Source: Kitasatospora sp. MAP5-34 | GTDB lineage: Bacteria > Actinomycetota > Actinomycetes > Streptomycetales > Streptomycetaceae | Direction of reading: 5' to 3' | Assembly: GCF_029894335.1 (NCBI RefSeq) | Contig: NZ_JARXZC010000028.1 | Span: 1-64,000, forward strand | Length of the DNA stretch: 64,000 bases | Position numbers and translations under genes: made by a program | Shown here: positions 51,259 through 59,463 of the stretch, in pieces | How positions within the stretch are numbered: the first letter of the stretch is position 1 | Layout: each line of letters begins with the position of its first letter | The notes under the pieces: generated by a model | Told to the model about the DNA's origin: nothing | The model's input: only the letters and a program-made list of their open reading frames with translations | Databases searched by the model: none

Positions 51259-52626
51259 ATGGCTGACCCCGGCATACTGCGCACCAACAGGGACTTCCGA
51301 AGGTTCTGGATCGGCTCGGCGGTCTCGACGCTGGGCTCGCAGATGTCCCTGATCGCCTTCCCGCTGCTGGTGCTCTCGCTCGGGGGCGGAGCCGCGCAGG
51401 CCGGTCTGGTGGCCTCCTGCTCGCTGGTGACCAGGATGCTCTTCCGGCTGCCCGGCGGGCAGTTGGCGGACCGGATGGACCGGCGGAAGCTGATGGTCGG
51501 TGCCAACCTGGTCCGGCTGACCACGGTCGCGAGCATCCCGGTGGCGGCCGGCCTCGGCCACCTGGCGTACCCGCAACTGCTGATCGTGGCCGTGGTCGAA
51601 GGCACCGCCACGGCCGTCTTCGCCCCGGCGAGCACCACCGCCGTCCGGGACGTCGTGCCGGACGACCAGCTGTCCGACGCGCTGGCCAAGGACCAGTCCT
51701 CGATGGCCGCCGCCTCCCTGGTCGGCCCCTTCCTCGGCGGTTGGCTGTTCACCGTCGACCGCATCCTGCCGTTCACCGTGGACGCGGCTTCGTACGCCGT
51801 CTCGATCGTCCTGCTGCTGCGGATGGTCTCCAGGCCGCCGCAGGCCGCCGAGGGCACTGCGAGGGACAACAGGGTGACGGCCGGGGTGCGTTGGCTGCTC
51901 GGGCAGCCGTCCCTGCTGCGGTTGCTGCTCTTCGCCGCGCTGCTCAACCTGGTCGGCTCGGCAGCCGAGGTCGCCATGGTCGTCACGCTGCGGAGCAGCG
52001 GGACGGGCGGTACGTCGATCGGCCTGGTGATGGCCTGCGCCGGGGTCGGCGCCCTGCTCGGCTCGCTGGCCGCGCCCCGGGTGATGAAGACCTTCACTCC
52101 GGGGCAGCTGTTCCTGACCATCGGCGTGACCTGGGCCGGTGGTCTCGCGGTGTTCGCGTGCACCCAACAGCCCTGGGTGCTCGGCCCGTTGCTGGTGCTG
52201 TTGATCCTGCTCACCCCGCCCGCCGGCATCGTGGTCGGCCAGGCGATGCTCAGCCGGTCCCCGCGTGAGCTGCTCGGCCGGGTCAGCACCGCCGTCGACC
52301 TGCTGGTCGCCGGGCTCGCCGCGCTCGGCCCGATACTGACCGGCCTCGCCCTCCAAGGGATCGGCATCTCGCCGACCTGGCTGCTGCTGGCCGCCCTGGT
52401 CGGTGCCGCCACGCTCGTCGCGGTCGTGCCGATGCTCCGCGACGGCGGCTTCGCCGCCGGGCCCGAGCCGAAGCAGGCGGCCGAGCCCGCGAGCGAACAG
52501 GCTGCCGGCTCCGCGAGCGACGCCGCTCCCACTCGCGAAGCCGGTACCACCAGCGAAGCCGGTACCACCAGCGAAGCCGGCCCCACGAGCGCCGGGCGTC
52601 CGCCCGTCGAGCCGGCCGCCGTCTGA
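51259..52626 (+). CDS. MFS transporter, probable RiPP exporter
   Basis: 455 residues with about twelve membrane segments and the MFS loop signature LPGGQLADRMDRRKLMVGAN between segments 2 and 3. The N-terminus (NRDFRRFWIGSAVSTLGSQM) is typical of enterobactin-exporter-like MFS proteins. The C-terminal cytoplasmic tail is unusual: a low-complexity stretch with two near-perfect copies of EAGTTS (about 52545-52580). The ATG at 51259 has CGGAGG upstream, 26 bp after the maturase stop, so it is in the same operon and probably exports the mature peptide or gives self-resistance. Confidence 0.88.
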   Translation: MADPGILRTNRDFRRFWIGSAVSTLGSQMSLIAFPLLVLSLGGGAAQAGLVASCSLVTRMLFRLPGGQLADRMDRRKLMVGANLVRLTTVASIPVAAGLGHLAYPQLLIVAVVEGTATAVFAPASTTAVRDVVPDDQLSDALAKDQSSMAAASLVGPFLGGWLFTVDRILPFTVDAASYAVSIVLLLRMVSRPPQAAEGTARDNRVTAGVRWLLGQPSLLRLLLFAALLNLVGSAAEVAMVVTLRSSGTGGTSIGLVMACAGVGALLGSLAAPRVMKTFTPGQLFLTIGVTWAGGLAVFACTQQPWVLGPLLVLLILLTPPAGIVVGQAMLSRSPRELLGRVSTAVDLLVAGLAALGPILTGLALQGIGISPTWLLLAALVGAATLVAVVPMLRDGGFAAGPEPKQAAEPASEQAAGSASDAAPTREAGTTSEAGTTSEAGPTSAGRPPVEPAAV

Positions 52627-52671
52627 CCCCATCCGCCGGCACTCCAGCCGGAGCACCCCGATCGAGGAGCC

Positions 52672-54735
52672 ATGACCGGACCTGTCGCGTACCCGCCCGC
52701 CCCTCGCGCCGAGTTGACCGAGGAGTTGCACGGACATCTGGTCGCCGACCCGTACCGCGCCCTCGAGCACCCGCAGGACCCGCGGACCGCAGCCTGGTCG
52801 ACGGCCCAGGACGTGCTGTACCGGCAGGCCCGGTCCGGCTGGCCGATGCTCGGGCAACTGGAGCGCAGAATAGGCGAGTTGCTCGACATCGGCACGATGT
52901 CGGCGCCCTTCGCCCACGGCCCCCGCCTCTTCAACACCCGCCAGCGGCCGGGCCAGGACCTGCCGTCGCTGGTGGTGGCCGAGGACGGCCGGGTCCGGAC
53001 GCTCTTCGACCCGCTGGCCCTCGACCCCACCGGCGACACCGTTCTGGAGAGCTGGTCGGCCTCCCTGGAGGGCGGGCGGGTCGCCGTCCAGTACTCCGTC
53101 GGCGGGACGGAGGACTCCGTCCTGCTGGTCCTGGACGCGGCCACCGGCGAACTGCTGGACGGGCCGATCGACCGCGTACGCCGGTCCACTCTGGCCTGGC
53201 TCCCCGGGGGCGGGTCGTTCTACTACGTCCGCCGACTGCCGCCCGAGCTGAACCCCGGCCAGGAGCGCTACCACCGCCGGGTCTGGCTGCACCGGGTCGG
53301 CGCCGACCCGGCCGAGGACGTACTGGTCTTCGGCGCCGGCCGGGCGCCCGAGCAGTTCTACTCCGTTGCCACCGACGGCCGGCTGCTCACCGTCACCGCC
53401 ACCGCCGGAGCCTCGCCGAGGACCGACATCTGGGTCGCCGACCTCGCCGAGGGCACCCTCGAGCGACCGCTCCTGCGGCCCGTCCAGGAGGGCGTGGACG
53501 CCCGGGCGACGCCGTACCCGCACGCCGGCTCGCTCTACCTGGCCACCCGCCACGGAGCACCGCGCGGCCGGATCGACCTGGTGGCGGGCGGCGAGCGCCG
53601 GGTGCTCGTCCCGGAGGACCCGGAGGCGGTGCTGGAGGACTTCGCCGTCCTGGACGGCCCCGAGCTGGAGCGGCCGGTCGCCCTGGTCACCCGGACCAGA
53701 CACGCGCTCAGCGAGATCACCGTGCACGACCTGGCGACCGGCGAGCAGCTCGCCGAGGTCCGACTGCCCGGCAGCGGCACGGTCGGACCGTTGAGAACAC
53801 GTCAGGAACCGGGTTGCGAAGCCTGGTTCGGGTACGCCGACCACGTCACCCCGTCCCGCGCGCTGCGCTTCGACGCCCGCACCGGCCGGACCGAGCTGTG
53901 GGGCGCCCCCGAGGGCAGCCCGAGCACCGGCGTGAAGACCACCCAGGTCGTCTGCTCCTCCCACGACGGCACCCCGGTACGGATGTTCGTGATCTCGCCG
54001 ACCGGCCGTCCGGACCGCCCGCGCCCCACTGTGCTCAGCGGGTACGGCGGTTTCGGCGCCTCGATGGTCCCCGGGTACGCGGCGCACGCGTTGGCCTGGG
54101 CCGAGGCCGGCGGAGTGTACGTCGTCGCCTGCCTGCGCGGCGGTGGCGAGGAGGGCGAGGAGTGGCACCGGGCCGGGCGCCGGGAGCGCAAGCAGAACAC
54201 CTTCGACGACCTCGACGCCGCCGCCGACCACCTGGTCGCCGAGGGCTGGGCCGACCCAGGGCGGCTTGCCCTGATGGGCAGTTCGAACGGCGGGCTGACC
54301 GTCGGCGCCGCGCTCACCCAGCGGCCGGAGAAGTACGCCGCCGTGGGGTGCATCGCGCCGCTGCTCGACATGGTGCGCTACGAGCGCTCGGGGATGGGCC
54401 CGAGCTGGCGGGACGAGTACGGAAGTGCGGACGTGCCAGGTGAGTTGGCGACCCTGCTCGGGTACTCGCCGTACCACCGGGTGCGTCCCGGTGTGCGCTA
54501 CCCGGCGGTGCTGTTCGGGGTCGCCGACGGCGACACCCGGGTCGATCCGCTGCACGCGCGGAAGATGTGCGCGGCCGTGCAGGACGCCTCCACCGGGCCG
54601 GGGCCGGTGCTGCTGCGCCGCGAGTCGGGGGTGGGGCACGGAGTCCGGGGGGTCGCCTCCACCACGGCCCTGCTGGCCGACGTGATGGCCTTCTTCGCAG
54701 ACCGACTACGGCTGGCGGACGAGCCGCAGGGCTGA
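52672..54735 (+). CDS. Prolyl oligopeptidase family (S9A) serine peptidase
   Basis: 687 residues. An N-terminal beta-propeller covers most of the first two thirds. The C-terminal alpha/beta hydrolase domain carries the triad: Ser538 in ALMGSSNGGLTVG, Asp621 in VADGDTRVDPLHAR and His in ESGVGHGVRG. The segment YGGFGASMVPGY forms the oxyanion region. There is no signal peptide. Such enzymes cut short peptides after Pro and act as leader or core-releasing proteases in several RiPP pathways. Five of six cores carry proline or glycine directly before WC (TPWC, TGWC, SGWC), so cutting next to the core is plausible. The ATG has GAGGAG upstream and the gene follows the exporter by 45 bp. Confidence 0.92.
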   Translation: MTGPVAYPPAPRAELTEELHGHLVADPYRALEHPQDPRTAAWSTAQDVLYRQARSGWPMLGQLERRIGELLDIGTMSAPFAHGPRLFNTRQRPGQDLPSLVVAEDGRVRTLFDPLALDPTGDTVLESWSASLEGGRVAVQYSVGGTEDSVLLVLDAATGELLDGPIDRVRRSTLAWLPGGGSFYYVRRLPPELNPGQERYHRRVWLHRVGADPAEDVLVFGAGRAPEQFYSVATDGRLLTVTATAGASPRTDIWVADLAEGTLERPLLRPVQEGVDARATPYPHAGSLYLATRHGAPRGRIDLVAGGERRVLVPEDPEAVLEDFAVLDGPELERPVALVTRTRHALSEITVHDLATGEQLAEVRLPGSGTVGPLRTRQEPGCEAWFGYADHVTPSRALRFDARTGRTELWGAPEGSPSTGVKTTQVVCSSHDGTPVRMFVISPTGRPDRPRPTVLSGYGGFGASMVPGYAAHALAWAEAGGVYVVACLRGGGEEGEEWHRAGRRERKQNTFDDLDAAADHLVAEGWADPGRLALMGSSNGGLTVGAALTQRPEKYAAVGCIAPLLDMVRYERSGMGPSWRDEYGSADVPGELATLLGYSPYHRVRPGVRYPAVLFGVADGDTRVDPLHARKMCAAVQDASTGPGPVLLRRESGVGHGVRGVASTTALLADVMAFFADRLRLADEPQG

Positions 54736-54792
54736 TGAATCGCCGGATAATCAGTCACATGTCCGATTTGTGGACCTGGGTGTGTTACTGCA

Positions 54793-54806
54793 TGCAGCAT
54801 GCTGCA
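54793..54806. promoter_or_regulatory. 14-bp palindrome TGCAGCATGCTGCA, candidate operator
   Basis: A perfect palindrome in the 175-bp gap between the peptidase gene and the small secreted peptide gene. It may be a regulator site for the downstream genes. No clear promoter boxes were assigned. Confidence 0.35.
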
Positions 54807-54910
54807 CTTGATGATCCCTTGGCTCTCGGTGGAGCGGGAGGCAGGCTTCAGGGGTCGAGGAATCCCGGGACGGAGCCGGAGGTTCCCGGCAAAGGACCCA
54901 AGGGGAGCAA

Positions 54911-55114
54911 ATGAAGCGAATCAGTGCCACGGTCGCCGTCATCGCCGGTGTCTTCGCCCTCGGTGTACTGCCCGCCGCCGCCCAGGCGGGCACCGCCGGT
55001 TCCGCTGTCACCGCGCCGGCCCGGGCGGACGGCGCGGCACAGACGGTCGTCCAGCTCTCCGGATCGGCCCTGGGTCCCATCTGGCACACCGACGACACCG
55101 CGTGGGGCCACTGA
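54911..55114 (+). CDS. Small secreted peptide (67 aa)
   Basis: The ATG at 54911 follows AAGGGGAG. A Sec signal (MKRISATVAVIAGVFALGVLPAAAQA) takes the first 26 residues. The mature part is about 41 residues and ends ALGPIWHTDDTAWGH, with two Trp residues and a His/Asp-rich tail but no Cys. The family is not recognised. It lies between the peptidase and the SARP gene and overlaps the next small gene by 13 bp. It could be an extracellular signal, a metal-binding peptide or a carrier linked to the RiPP system; no function can be stated. Confidence 0.7.
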   Translation: MKRISATVAVIAGVFALGVLPAAAQAGTAGSAVTAPARADGAAQTVVQLSGSALGPIWHTDDTAWGH

Positions 55115-55311
55115 CGAACACCGCCGCCCGCCGTCCGTCCGCCCGGGTGCAGGCCGCCCTCGACGGCGCGGGCTGCGGCCTCCTGGTCGGACTGACCGGG
55201 ACGGTGGCCGTACTGCTGCTGTGGAACGGACGCCGCCGCACCCACCTGCGGCGGGCTCGCGAGGTGTTGTCGGACCGCCGGGGGTATCCCCCGACTCCGC
55301 CCTGGCCCTGA
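55102..55311 (+). CDS. Small membrane protein (69 aa), overlapping the secreted peptide gene
   Basis: The frame opens with a GTG at 55102, inside the last codons of the secreted-peptide gene. It encodes a basic N-terminus, one membrane segment (GAGCGLLVGLTGTVAVLLLW), then an Arg-rich cytoplasmic tail (GRRRTHLRRAREVLSDRRG). The topology makes sense for a real small membrane protein coupled to its neighbour, but the start codon and ribosome binding site are weak, and the stop is followed by a gap of 116 bp before the SARP gene. The family is not recognised. Confidence 0.5.
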   Translation: MGPLTNTAARRPSARVQAALDGAGCGLLVGLTGTVAVLLLWNGRRRTHLRRAREVLSDRRGYPPTPPWP

Positions 55312-55427
55312 GGCGCCGGCTCTGCGGTGCTGGTAGCGAGGCCCGGGCCCCGAGGTGTCGGCCGGGCCCGCAGGGCCCGGAACCCCCTCCCGCGGCCGGT
55401 TCAGATCCTGGATCCGAAGGGGCAGGC

Positions 55428-57353
55428 ATGATGCTGGAGCACGTAGCGGTACGGCATGCGGCGGTCCACCACGTAGCGAAGACTCATCCCGCCGGAGTCG
55501 GCGCCGCACCCGCCGGCGCCCAGGAGAGCGGCACGATCCGGTTCCGGATCCTCGGCGAGCTGTCGGTGGAGATCGCCGGCCGCCCGCTGCCGCTCGGTCC
55601 GGTCAAGCAGCGGCTGGTCCTTGCCATCCTGCTTTGCCGGCCCAACACCACCGTCTCCACGGACCTGTTGACCGAGGTGGTCTGGGGCGACGACCCGCCG
55701 CGCTCGGCCCGCAAGAACCTGCAGGCGTACGTCTCGGCGCTGCGCAAGCTGCTGGCCCTGGCCGACTGCCAGGACCGCCTGGTGCACCAGCCCAGCGGCT
55801 ACGTCCTGCGGGTCGAGCCCGGTGAGCTCGACCTGCTGCGCTTCGACGAACTGACCCGGGCCGGGCGCCAGGCCGCCCGGCTGGGAGCCGGTGCGCACGC
55901 GGTCCGGCTGCTCCGGGAGGCGCTGGACCTCTGGAGCGGCCCGCTGCTCGCCGACCTCGCGTGCAGCGAGGTGGTCCGCGAAGAGGCTGAGCGCTACGCC
56001 ACCCGCCGACTGGCCGTCCACGAGGACTGGGCGGAGGCCGAGTTGGAGCTCGGACACGCGCCCGCCGTCGCCGACGTGCTGGCGGAAGTGGTCCGGGAGC
56101 ACCCGCTGCGCGAGCGGCTCTGTACCGCCTGGATGACCGCGCTCTACCGCGCCGGACGACAGACCGAGGCGCTCGCCGCCTACGACAGCCTGCGCCAACT
56201 GCTGGCCCGTCAGCTCGGGTTGAAGGTCAGCCCGGCGCTGGAGGCGGTCTACCAGGCGATGCTCGACGGTCGCGACAGTGGCCAGGGCCCGCGTGGCGGC
56301 CGGGAGGGCGCCGAGGCCGCCCGGGGCCCGGACCGCCCCCGCACGGTGCTGCCCGCCGACCTGCCCGACTTCACCGGCCGATGGGACCAGGCGAGCGAGC
56401 TGCGCGAGGTGCTCGCGGCCGGGGGCCGGACGGTCGTCCTGAGCGGCCCGGTCGGGGTCGGCAAGACCACGCTGGCCGTCCATGTCGCGCACGGGCTGGA
56501 GCAGCAGTTCCCGGACGGCCGGCTCACCGTGCGACTGCGCCGGGAGGACGGCTCGCCCCGGCATCCCAGCTCCGTCCTGTCCGAACTCTGCCGGGTGACC
56601 GGCCTGCTGGGCGCGGTGCCGGAGGACGAGGAGGAGGCCGCGGCGGTCTGGCGCTCCTGGCTGACCGGCCGCCGGGTGTTGGTGCTGCTCGACGACGCAC
56701 CGGACGAGGCGAGCATCCGGCACCTGCTGCCGGGCTCGGGCTCGGGCTCGGTGCTGATCACCAGCCGCAGCAGGCTGGCCGGGCTCGGCCCGCTGCACCG
56801 GCTCGAACTCGCGCCCTACACGACCGGCGAGGCGGTGGAGCTGCTCGGTCGGATCGTCGGCGACGACCGGGTGCCGGCCGACCGCCCGGCGGCGGAGCGG
56901 ATCGTCACGGCGATCGGGCTGCTGCCACTCGCGGTCCGCGTCAGCGGCACCAAACTGGCGGTGCTGCGCCAGCTGACCCCGGCCGAGTACGCCGCCCGGC
57001 TGGAGCAGAGCCCCTCCCTGCTGGACGAGTTGGCGGCGGGCGATCTCGCGGTGCGCTCCCGGCTGGCCGGCTGGTGGTGCGAGCTTCCCGAGGTGGTCCG
57101 CTCGGTGGTGCGGCGGCTGGGCCACCTGCCGGCGCCGCTGTTCACCCTGGCGGAGGCGGCGAACGCGCTCGGGTGCAGTGAGGTGGTGGCGTGCCGGGTC
57201 CTGGAGAGCCTGATCGAGGTGTGCGTGCTGAGCAGCCCGATCGGCGAGGTCTCGGCACACGCGGCGCTGTACGAGCTTCCGCTGCTGGCTCAGATCTACG
57301 CGCGTGAACAGGCGGACGCGGCACGGCAGTCTGACCCGTCCGGCCCGGCCTGA
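55428..57353 (+). CDS. AfsR/SARP-family regulator with BTAD and NB-ARC-type ATPase domains
   Basis: 641 residues. After a His-rich start, an OmpR-type winged helix (FRILGELSVEIAGRPLPLGP, NLQAYVSALRKLL) covers about residues 37-130. A bacterial transcriptional activation domain follows (LREALDLWSGPLLADL, YRAGRQTEALAAYDSLRQLL), then an NB-ARC ATPase with Walker A VVLSGPVGVGKTTLAV and Walker B VLVLLDDAP. The TPR region of full AfsR is missing. Two adjacent ATG codons (55428, 55431) follow GAAGGGG. SARPs activate biosynthetic operons through 11-bp-spaced repeats, which are present in the divergent RiPP promoter. It is the likely pathway activator. Confidence 0.9.
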   Translation: MMLEHVAVRHAAVHHVAKTHPAGVGAAPAGAQESGTIRFRILGELSVEIAGRPLPLGPVKQRLVLAILLCRPNTTVSTDLLTEVVWGDDPPRSARKNLQAYVSALRKLLALADCQDRLVHQPSGYVLRVEPGELDLLRFDELTRAGRQAARLGAGAHAVRLLREALDLWSGPLLADLACSEVVREEAERYATRRLAVHEDWAEAELELGHAPAVADVLAEVVREHPLRERLCTAWMTALYRAGRQTEALAAYDSLRQLLARQLGLKVSPALEAVYQAMLDGRDSGQGPRGGREGAEAARGPDRPRTVLPADLPDFTGRWDQASELREVLAAGGRTVVLSGPVGVGKTTLAVHVAHGLEQQFPDGRLTVRLRREDGSPRHPSSVLSELCRVTGLLGAVPEDEEEAAAVWRSWLTGRRVLVLLDDAPDEASIRHLLPGSGSGSVLITSRSRLAGLGPLHRLELAPYTTGEAVELLGRIVGDDRVPADRPAAERIVTAIGLLPLAVRVSGTKLAVLRQLTPAEYAARLEQSPSLLDELAAGDLAVRSRLAGWWCELPEVVRSVVRRLGHLPAPLFTLAEAANALGCSEVVACRVLESLIEVCVLSSPIGEVSAHAALYELPLLAQIYAREQADAARQSDPSGPA

Positions 57354-57417
57354 CGGGGACCGGGCGTCACCTGTCGGCGCGTCACCTGCTTGAATCGGGG
57401 GGAGCCCAGGAGGAGCC

Positions 57418-58119
57418 TTGGAACAACGGGAGTTCACCCACCTCGCAGACGGCGAAGAGCTGAGCTGCACCACGTTCACCCCGGCGGGCGGTGAGCGGCC
57501 CGAGCGGGTCGTCATCATGCACGGCGCCGGAGCCGGCAGCAAGCAGCGGAGCCTGCCCCTCGCCCGGGAGTTCGCCGACGCCGGGTTCCGCTCGCTCGCC
57601 TTCGACTTCTCCGGCCACGGGCAGAGCACCGGGGAACTCACCGGGCTCAGCCTGGAACGCCGTTTCCTGCAAGCCCGTTCCGTCGCAACCGAGTTCGCCC
57701 CGGACGCCCCGCTGATCCTGGTCGGCTTCAGCATGAGCGGCCAGACCGTCGCAGACCTGGTCGGGGAGTTGGGCGAGCGAGTCAGTACGATCGTGCTCGG
57801 CGCGCCCGCCGCGTACGCGCCCGAGGCGTGGAAGCTCCCGTTCGGGGCGGCCGGGTTCACCGAGATCCTGCGCACCCCGGGCAGCTGGGAGACCAGCCCC
57901 GCGTTCGACGCCTACCGGGGTTTCACCGGCCGGGCGGTCCTGATCGTCCCCGACCACGACGCCGTGATCCCACCCGAGGTGACCTCCCGGATCGACGCCG
58001 CGCTGCGCGAGCACTCGCGGCTCGCCCGGATCACCTTCCCCGGCTCGGAGCACATGATCGGGCACTGGCTGTCAGAGCACCCGGCAGACCGGCGGCGGGT
58101 CGTCGGCCTCTGCCTCTGA
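57418..58119 (+). CDS. Alpha/beta hydrolase
   Basis: 233 residues. The start is a TTG with AGGAGGAG upstream at good spacing; no ATG fits. The oxyanion segment is VVIMHGAGAGS, the nucleophile elbow is VGFSMSGQT (Ser105), and a late Asp and His occur in VPDHDAVIPP and SEHMIGHW. The protein resembles small serine aminopeptidase- or BAAT-like hydrolases. No signal peptide. It stands 64 bp after the SARP gene on the same strand. It may be outside the RiPP cluster, since its sequence gives no link to peptide processing. Substrate unknown. Confidence 0.82.
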   Translation: MEQREFTHLADGEELSCTTFTPAGGERPERVVIMHGAGAGSKQRSLPLAREFADAGFRSLAFDFSGHGQSTGELTGLSLERRFLQARSVATEFAPDAPLILVGFSMSGQTVADLVGELGERVSTIVLGAPAAYAPEAWKLPFGAAGFTEILRTPGSWETSPAFDAYRGFTGRAVLIVPDHDAVIPPEVTSRIDAALREHSRLARITFPGSEHMIGHWLSEHPADRRRVVGLCL

Positions 58120-58193
58120 CGGCGCGGCCGTCTGTGAGTGCGGAAAGCCCCCTACGGGACGCGGCGGATTCCAGGGGGCACCGTTCCCTTTGC

Positions 58194-58508
58194 TCAGGCG
58201 GGGCGTACCAGGCCGTTGAGCATTTTCTCCAGCAAGTCGTTGTTCGCATTGAAGCTGGCCACTGACGCGGCGATGTTCTCCTCTTGGTCCATGTCCTGCC
58301 AGGAGACGGTGTATCCGGCTTCTCGGGCGAGTTGGGCGAGGAAGGCGCGCTGGGTGCGGCCGTTACCTTCCCGGAAGGGGTGGATGGCGTTCACGTCGCC
58401 GTACAGGTCGGCGAGGGCTCGGATGAACTCTGGGCGGTCCAAGCCTTGCAGATGGTCGTTGTTGGCGAGCTTGCGGAACACGTCCTCCGCGAAGGCTAGA
58501 TGGTCGCG
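58194..58508 (-). pseudogene. 5'-truncated Fic-family gene
   Basis: The C-terminal 104 residues of a Fic protein are readable, with the active-site motif NAIHPFREGNGRTQRAF intact and a usual ending (ENIAASVASFNANNDLLEKM). The N-terminal half expected in a protein of about 190-200 residues is missing: upstream sequence in this frame is Arg/Pro-rich noise and overlaps the promoter and start of the divergent XRE-cupin gene. No proper start codon is present. Fic proteins AMPylate targets, but this copy is probably dead. Insertion of the XRE-cupin pair or a deletion may have removed its 5' end. Confidence 0.7.
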
Positions 58509-58584
58509 GTGTACAGGTGGGTTGTGCGGCCGAGCTTGCCGCGCCCACCTGGTCCAGGCGCAGGAAGTCCTGCCCCGCCGGGTT

Positions 58585-58617
58585 TGCCTCTGAGGCAAAT
58601 TTGTTGCCCCCGGGGCA
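58585..58617. promoter_or_regulatory. Two operator-like inverted repeats upstream of the XRE-cupin gene
   Basis: TGCCTC-T-GAGGCA (centre 58591) and TGCCCC-C-GGGGCA (centre 58611) are related 13-bp inverted repeats 20 bp apart, that is two helical turns on the same DNA face. They end 22 bp before the proposed start of the regulator gene, so autoregulation by a bound dimer pair is likely. Confidence 0.55.
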
Positions 58618-58638
58618 GGCCGGGTGTGCACTGGAGGC

Positions 58639-59238
58639 ATGAGTGACGACCAGGAAGTCGAAGGTCTCGGCGCCCGCCTGCGCGAACACCGGCTGAGCAG
58701 CCGGTACACGCTCGAGACGGCGTCGGCCCGGGTCGGCCTCTCCCCAGCGTACTTGTCGCGGCTGGAGACCGGGCAGCGCCAGCCGTCACTGCCGGTGCTG
58801 CTCGGGCTGGCCCGCGCGTACGGGACGAGTGTCTCCGGGCTGCTCGGCGAGGTGCCGGGCGAGCCGGACCCGGTCGTCCGGGGCGGCGCGATCGAGCCCG
58901 GCCGGGCGGGCGGCTGGGGTTACCGGCGGGCCGGCGCGCCGGGGCGGGCGATGCAGGCGCTGCACGTCCAGGTGCCGCCGGACCTGCAGGACGCGGTGGT
59001 CCGCGTCCACCCGGGCGAGGAGTGGCTGTACGTCACCCGGGGACGGCTCCGGCTCACCCTCGGCGAGCAGACCCACCTGCTGGACGAGGGCGACTCGGCC
59101 CACTTCGACTCGCTCACCCCGCACTGCATCGCGGCCGAGTCCCCGACCGGGGTCGAGCTGCTCTTCCTGCACACCCTGCTGCAGAGCCCCGGCGGAGAAC
59201 TCTGCCTGGGCGGTCGGCACCGAGAGCCATGGATGTGA
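58639..59238 (+). CDS. XRE-family regulator with C-terminal cupin domain
   Basis: 199 residues. The N-terminal HTH (about residues 10-65) reads LREHRLSSRYTLETASARVG followed by LSPAYLSRLETGQRQPSLPV. The cupin (about residues 90-190) contains VRVHPGEEWLYVTRGRLRLT and FDSLTPHCIA, which could bind a small ligand or metal. At the ATG (58639) GGAGG is only one base away, so translation may be leaderless or begin at a GTG at 58624; both keep the frame. It overlaps the next small gene by 10 bp. The two inverted repeats upstream suggest self-control. XRE-cupin regulators often control stress or metabolite genes next to them. Confidence 0.85.
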   Translation: MSDDQEVEGLGARLREHRLSSRYTLETASARVGLSPAYLSRLETGQRQPSLPVLLGLARAYGTSVSGLLGEVPGEPDPVVRGGAIEPGRAGGWGYRRAGAPGRAMQALHVQVPPDLQDAVVRVHPGEEWLYVTRGRLRLTLGEQTHLLDEGDSAHFDSLTPHCIAAESPTGVELLFLHTLLQSPGGELCLGGRHREPWM

Positions 59239-59402
59239 ACCTGATGCACGCCATCGATATGCACGTTACAGACGCGCACACCACCGACGCCGGGCGGCGT
59301 ACCGAGCGACGGGTCTGGATCCGCGCGGTGATCTACATCGCGGCCACCCACGCGTTCGCCGGATTCGTGATCCTGCTCTTCGAACTCGGTTCGCGGAAGT
59401 AG
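59229..59402 (+). CDS. Small single-pass membrane protein (DUF6126-like, 57 aa)
   Basis: The ATG lies inside the end of the regulator gene (10-bp overlap), so the pair is coupled. A His/Asp-rich cytoplasmic N-terminus is followed by RRVWIRAVIYIAATHAFAGF and VILLFELGSRK, one membrane segment that closely matches my memory of the DUF6126 family, often found directly behind XRE-cupin regulators in Streptomyces. Function is unknown; the fixed pairing suggests the membrane protein and regulator work together. Confidence 0.75.
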   Translation: MDVNLMHAIDMHVTDAHTTDAGRRTERRVWIRAVIYIAATHAFAGFVILLFELGSRK

Positions 59403-59463
59403 CACGGCTGCCCCAATCTGAAGGAGCGTCAGCAATCGACACGCCTACCGCTCCGGAGGATTC

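Noticed and set aside
51175..54639. 1,154-codon minus-strand open frame across the exporter and peptidase genes
   Set aside because: Antisense to two genes with complete catalytic or membrane features; no supportable protein features.
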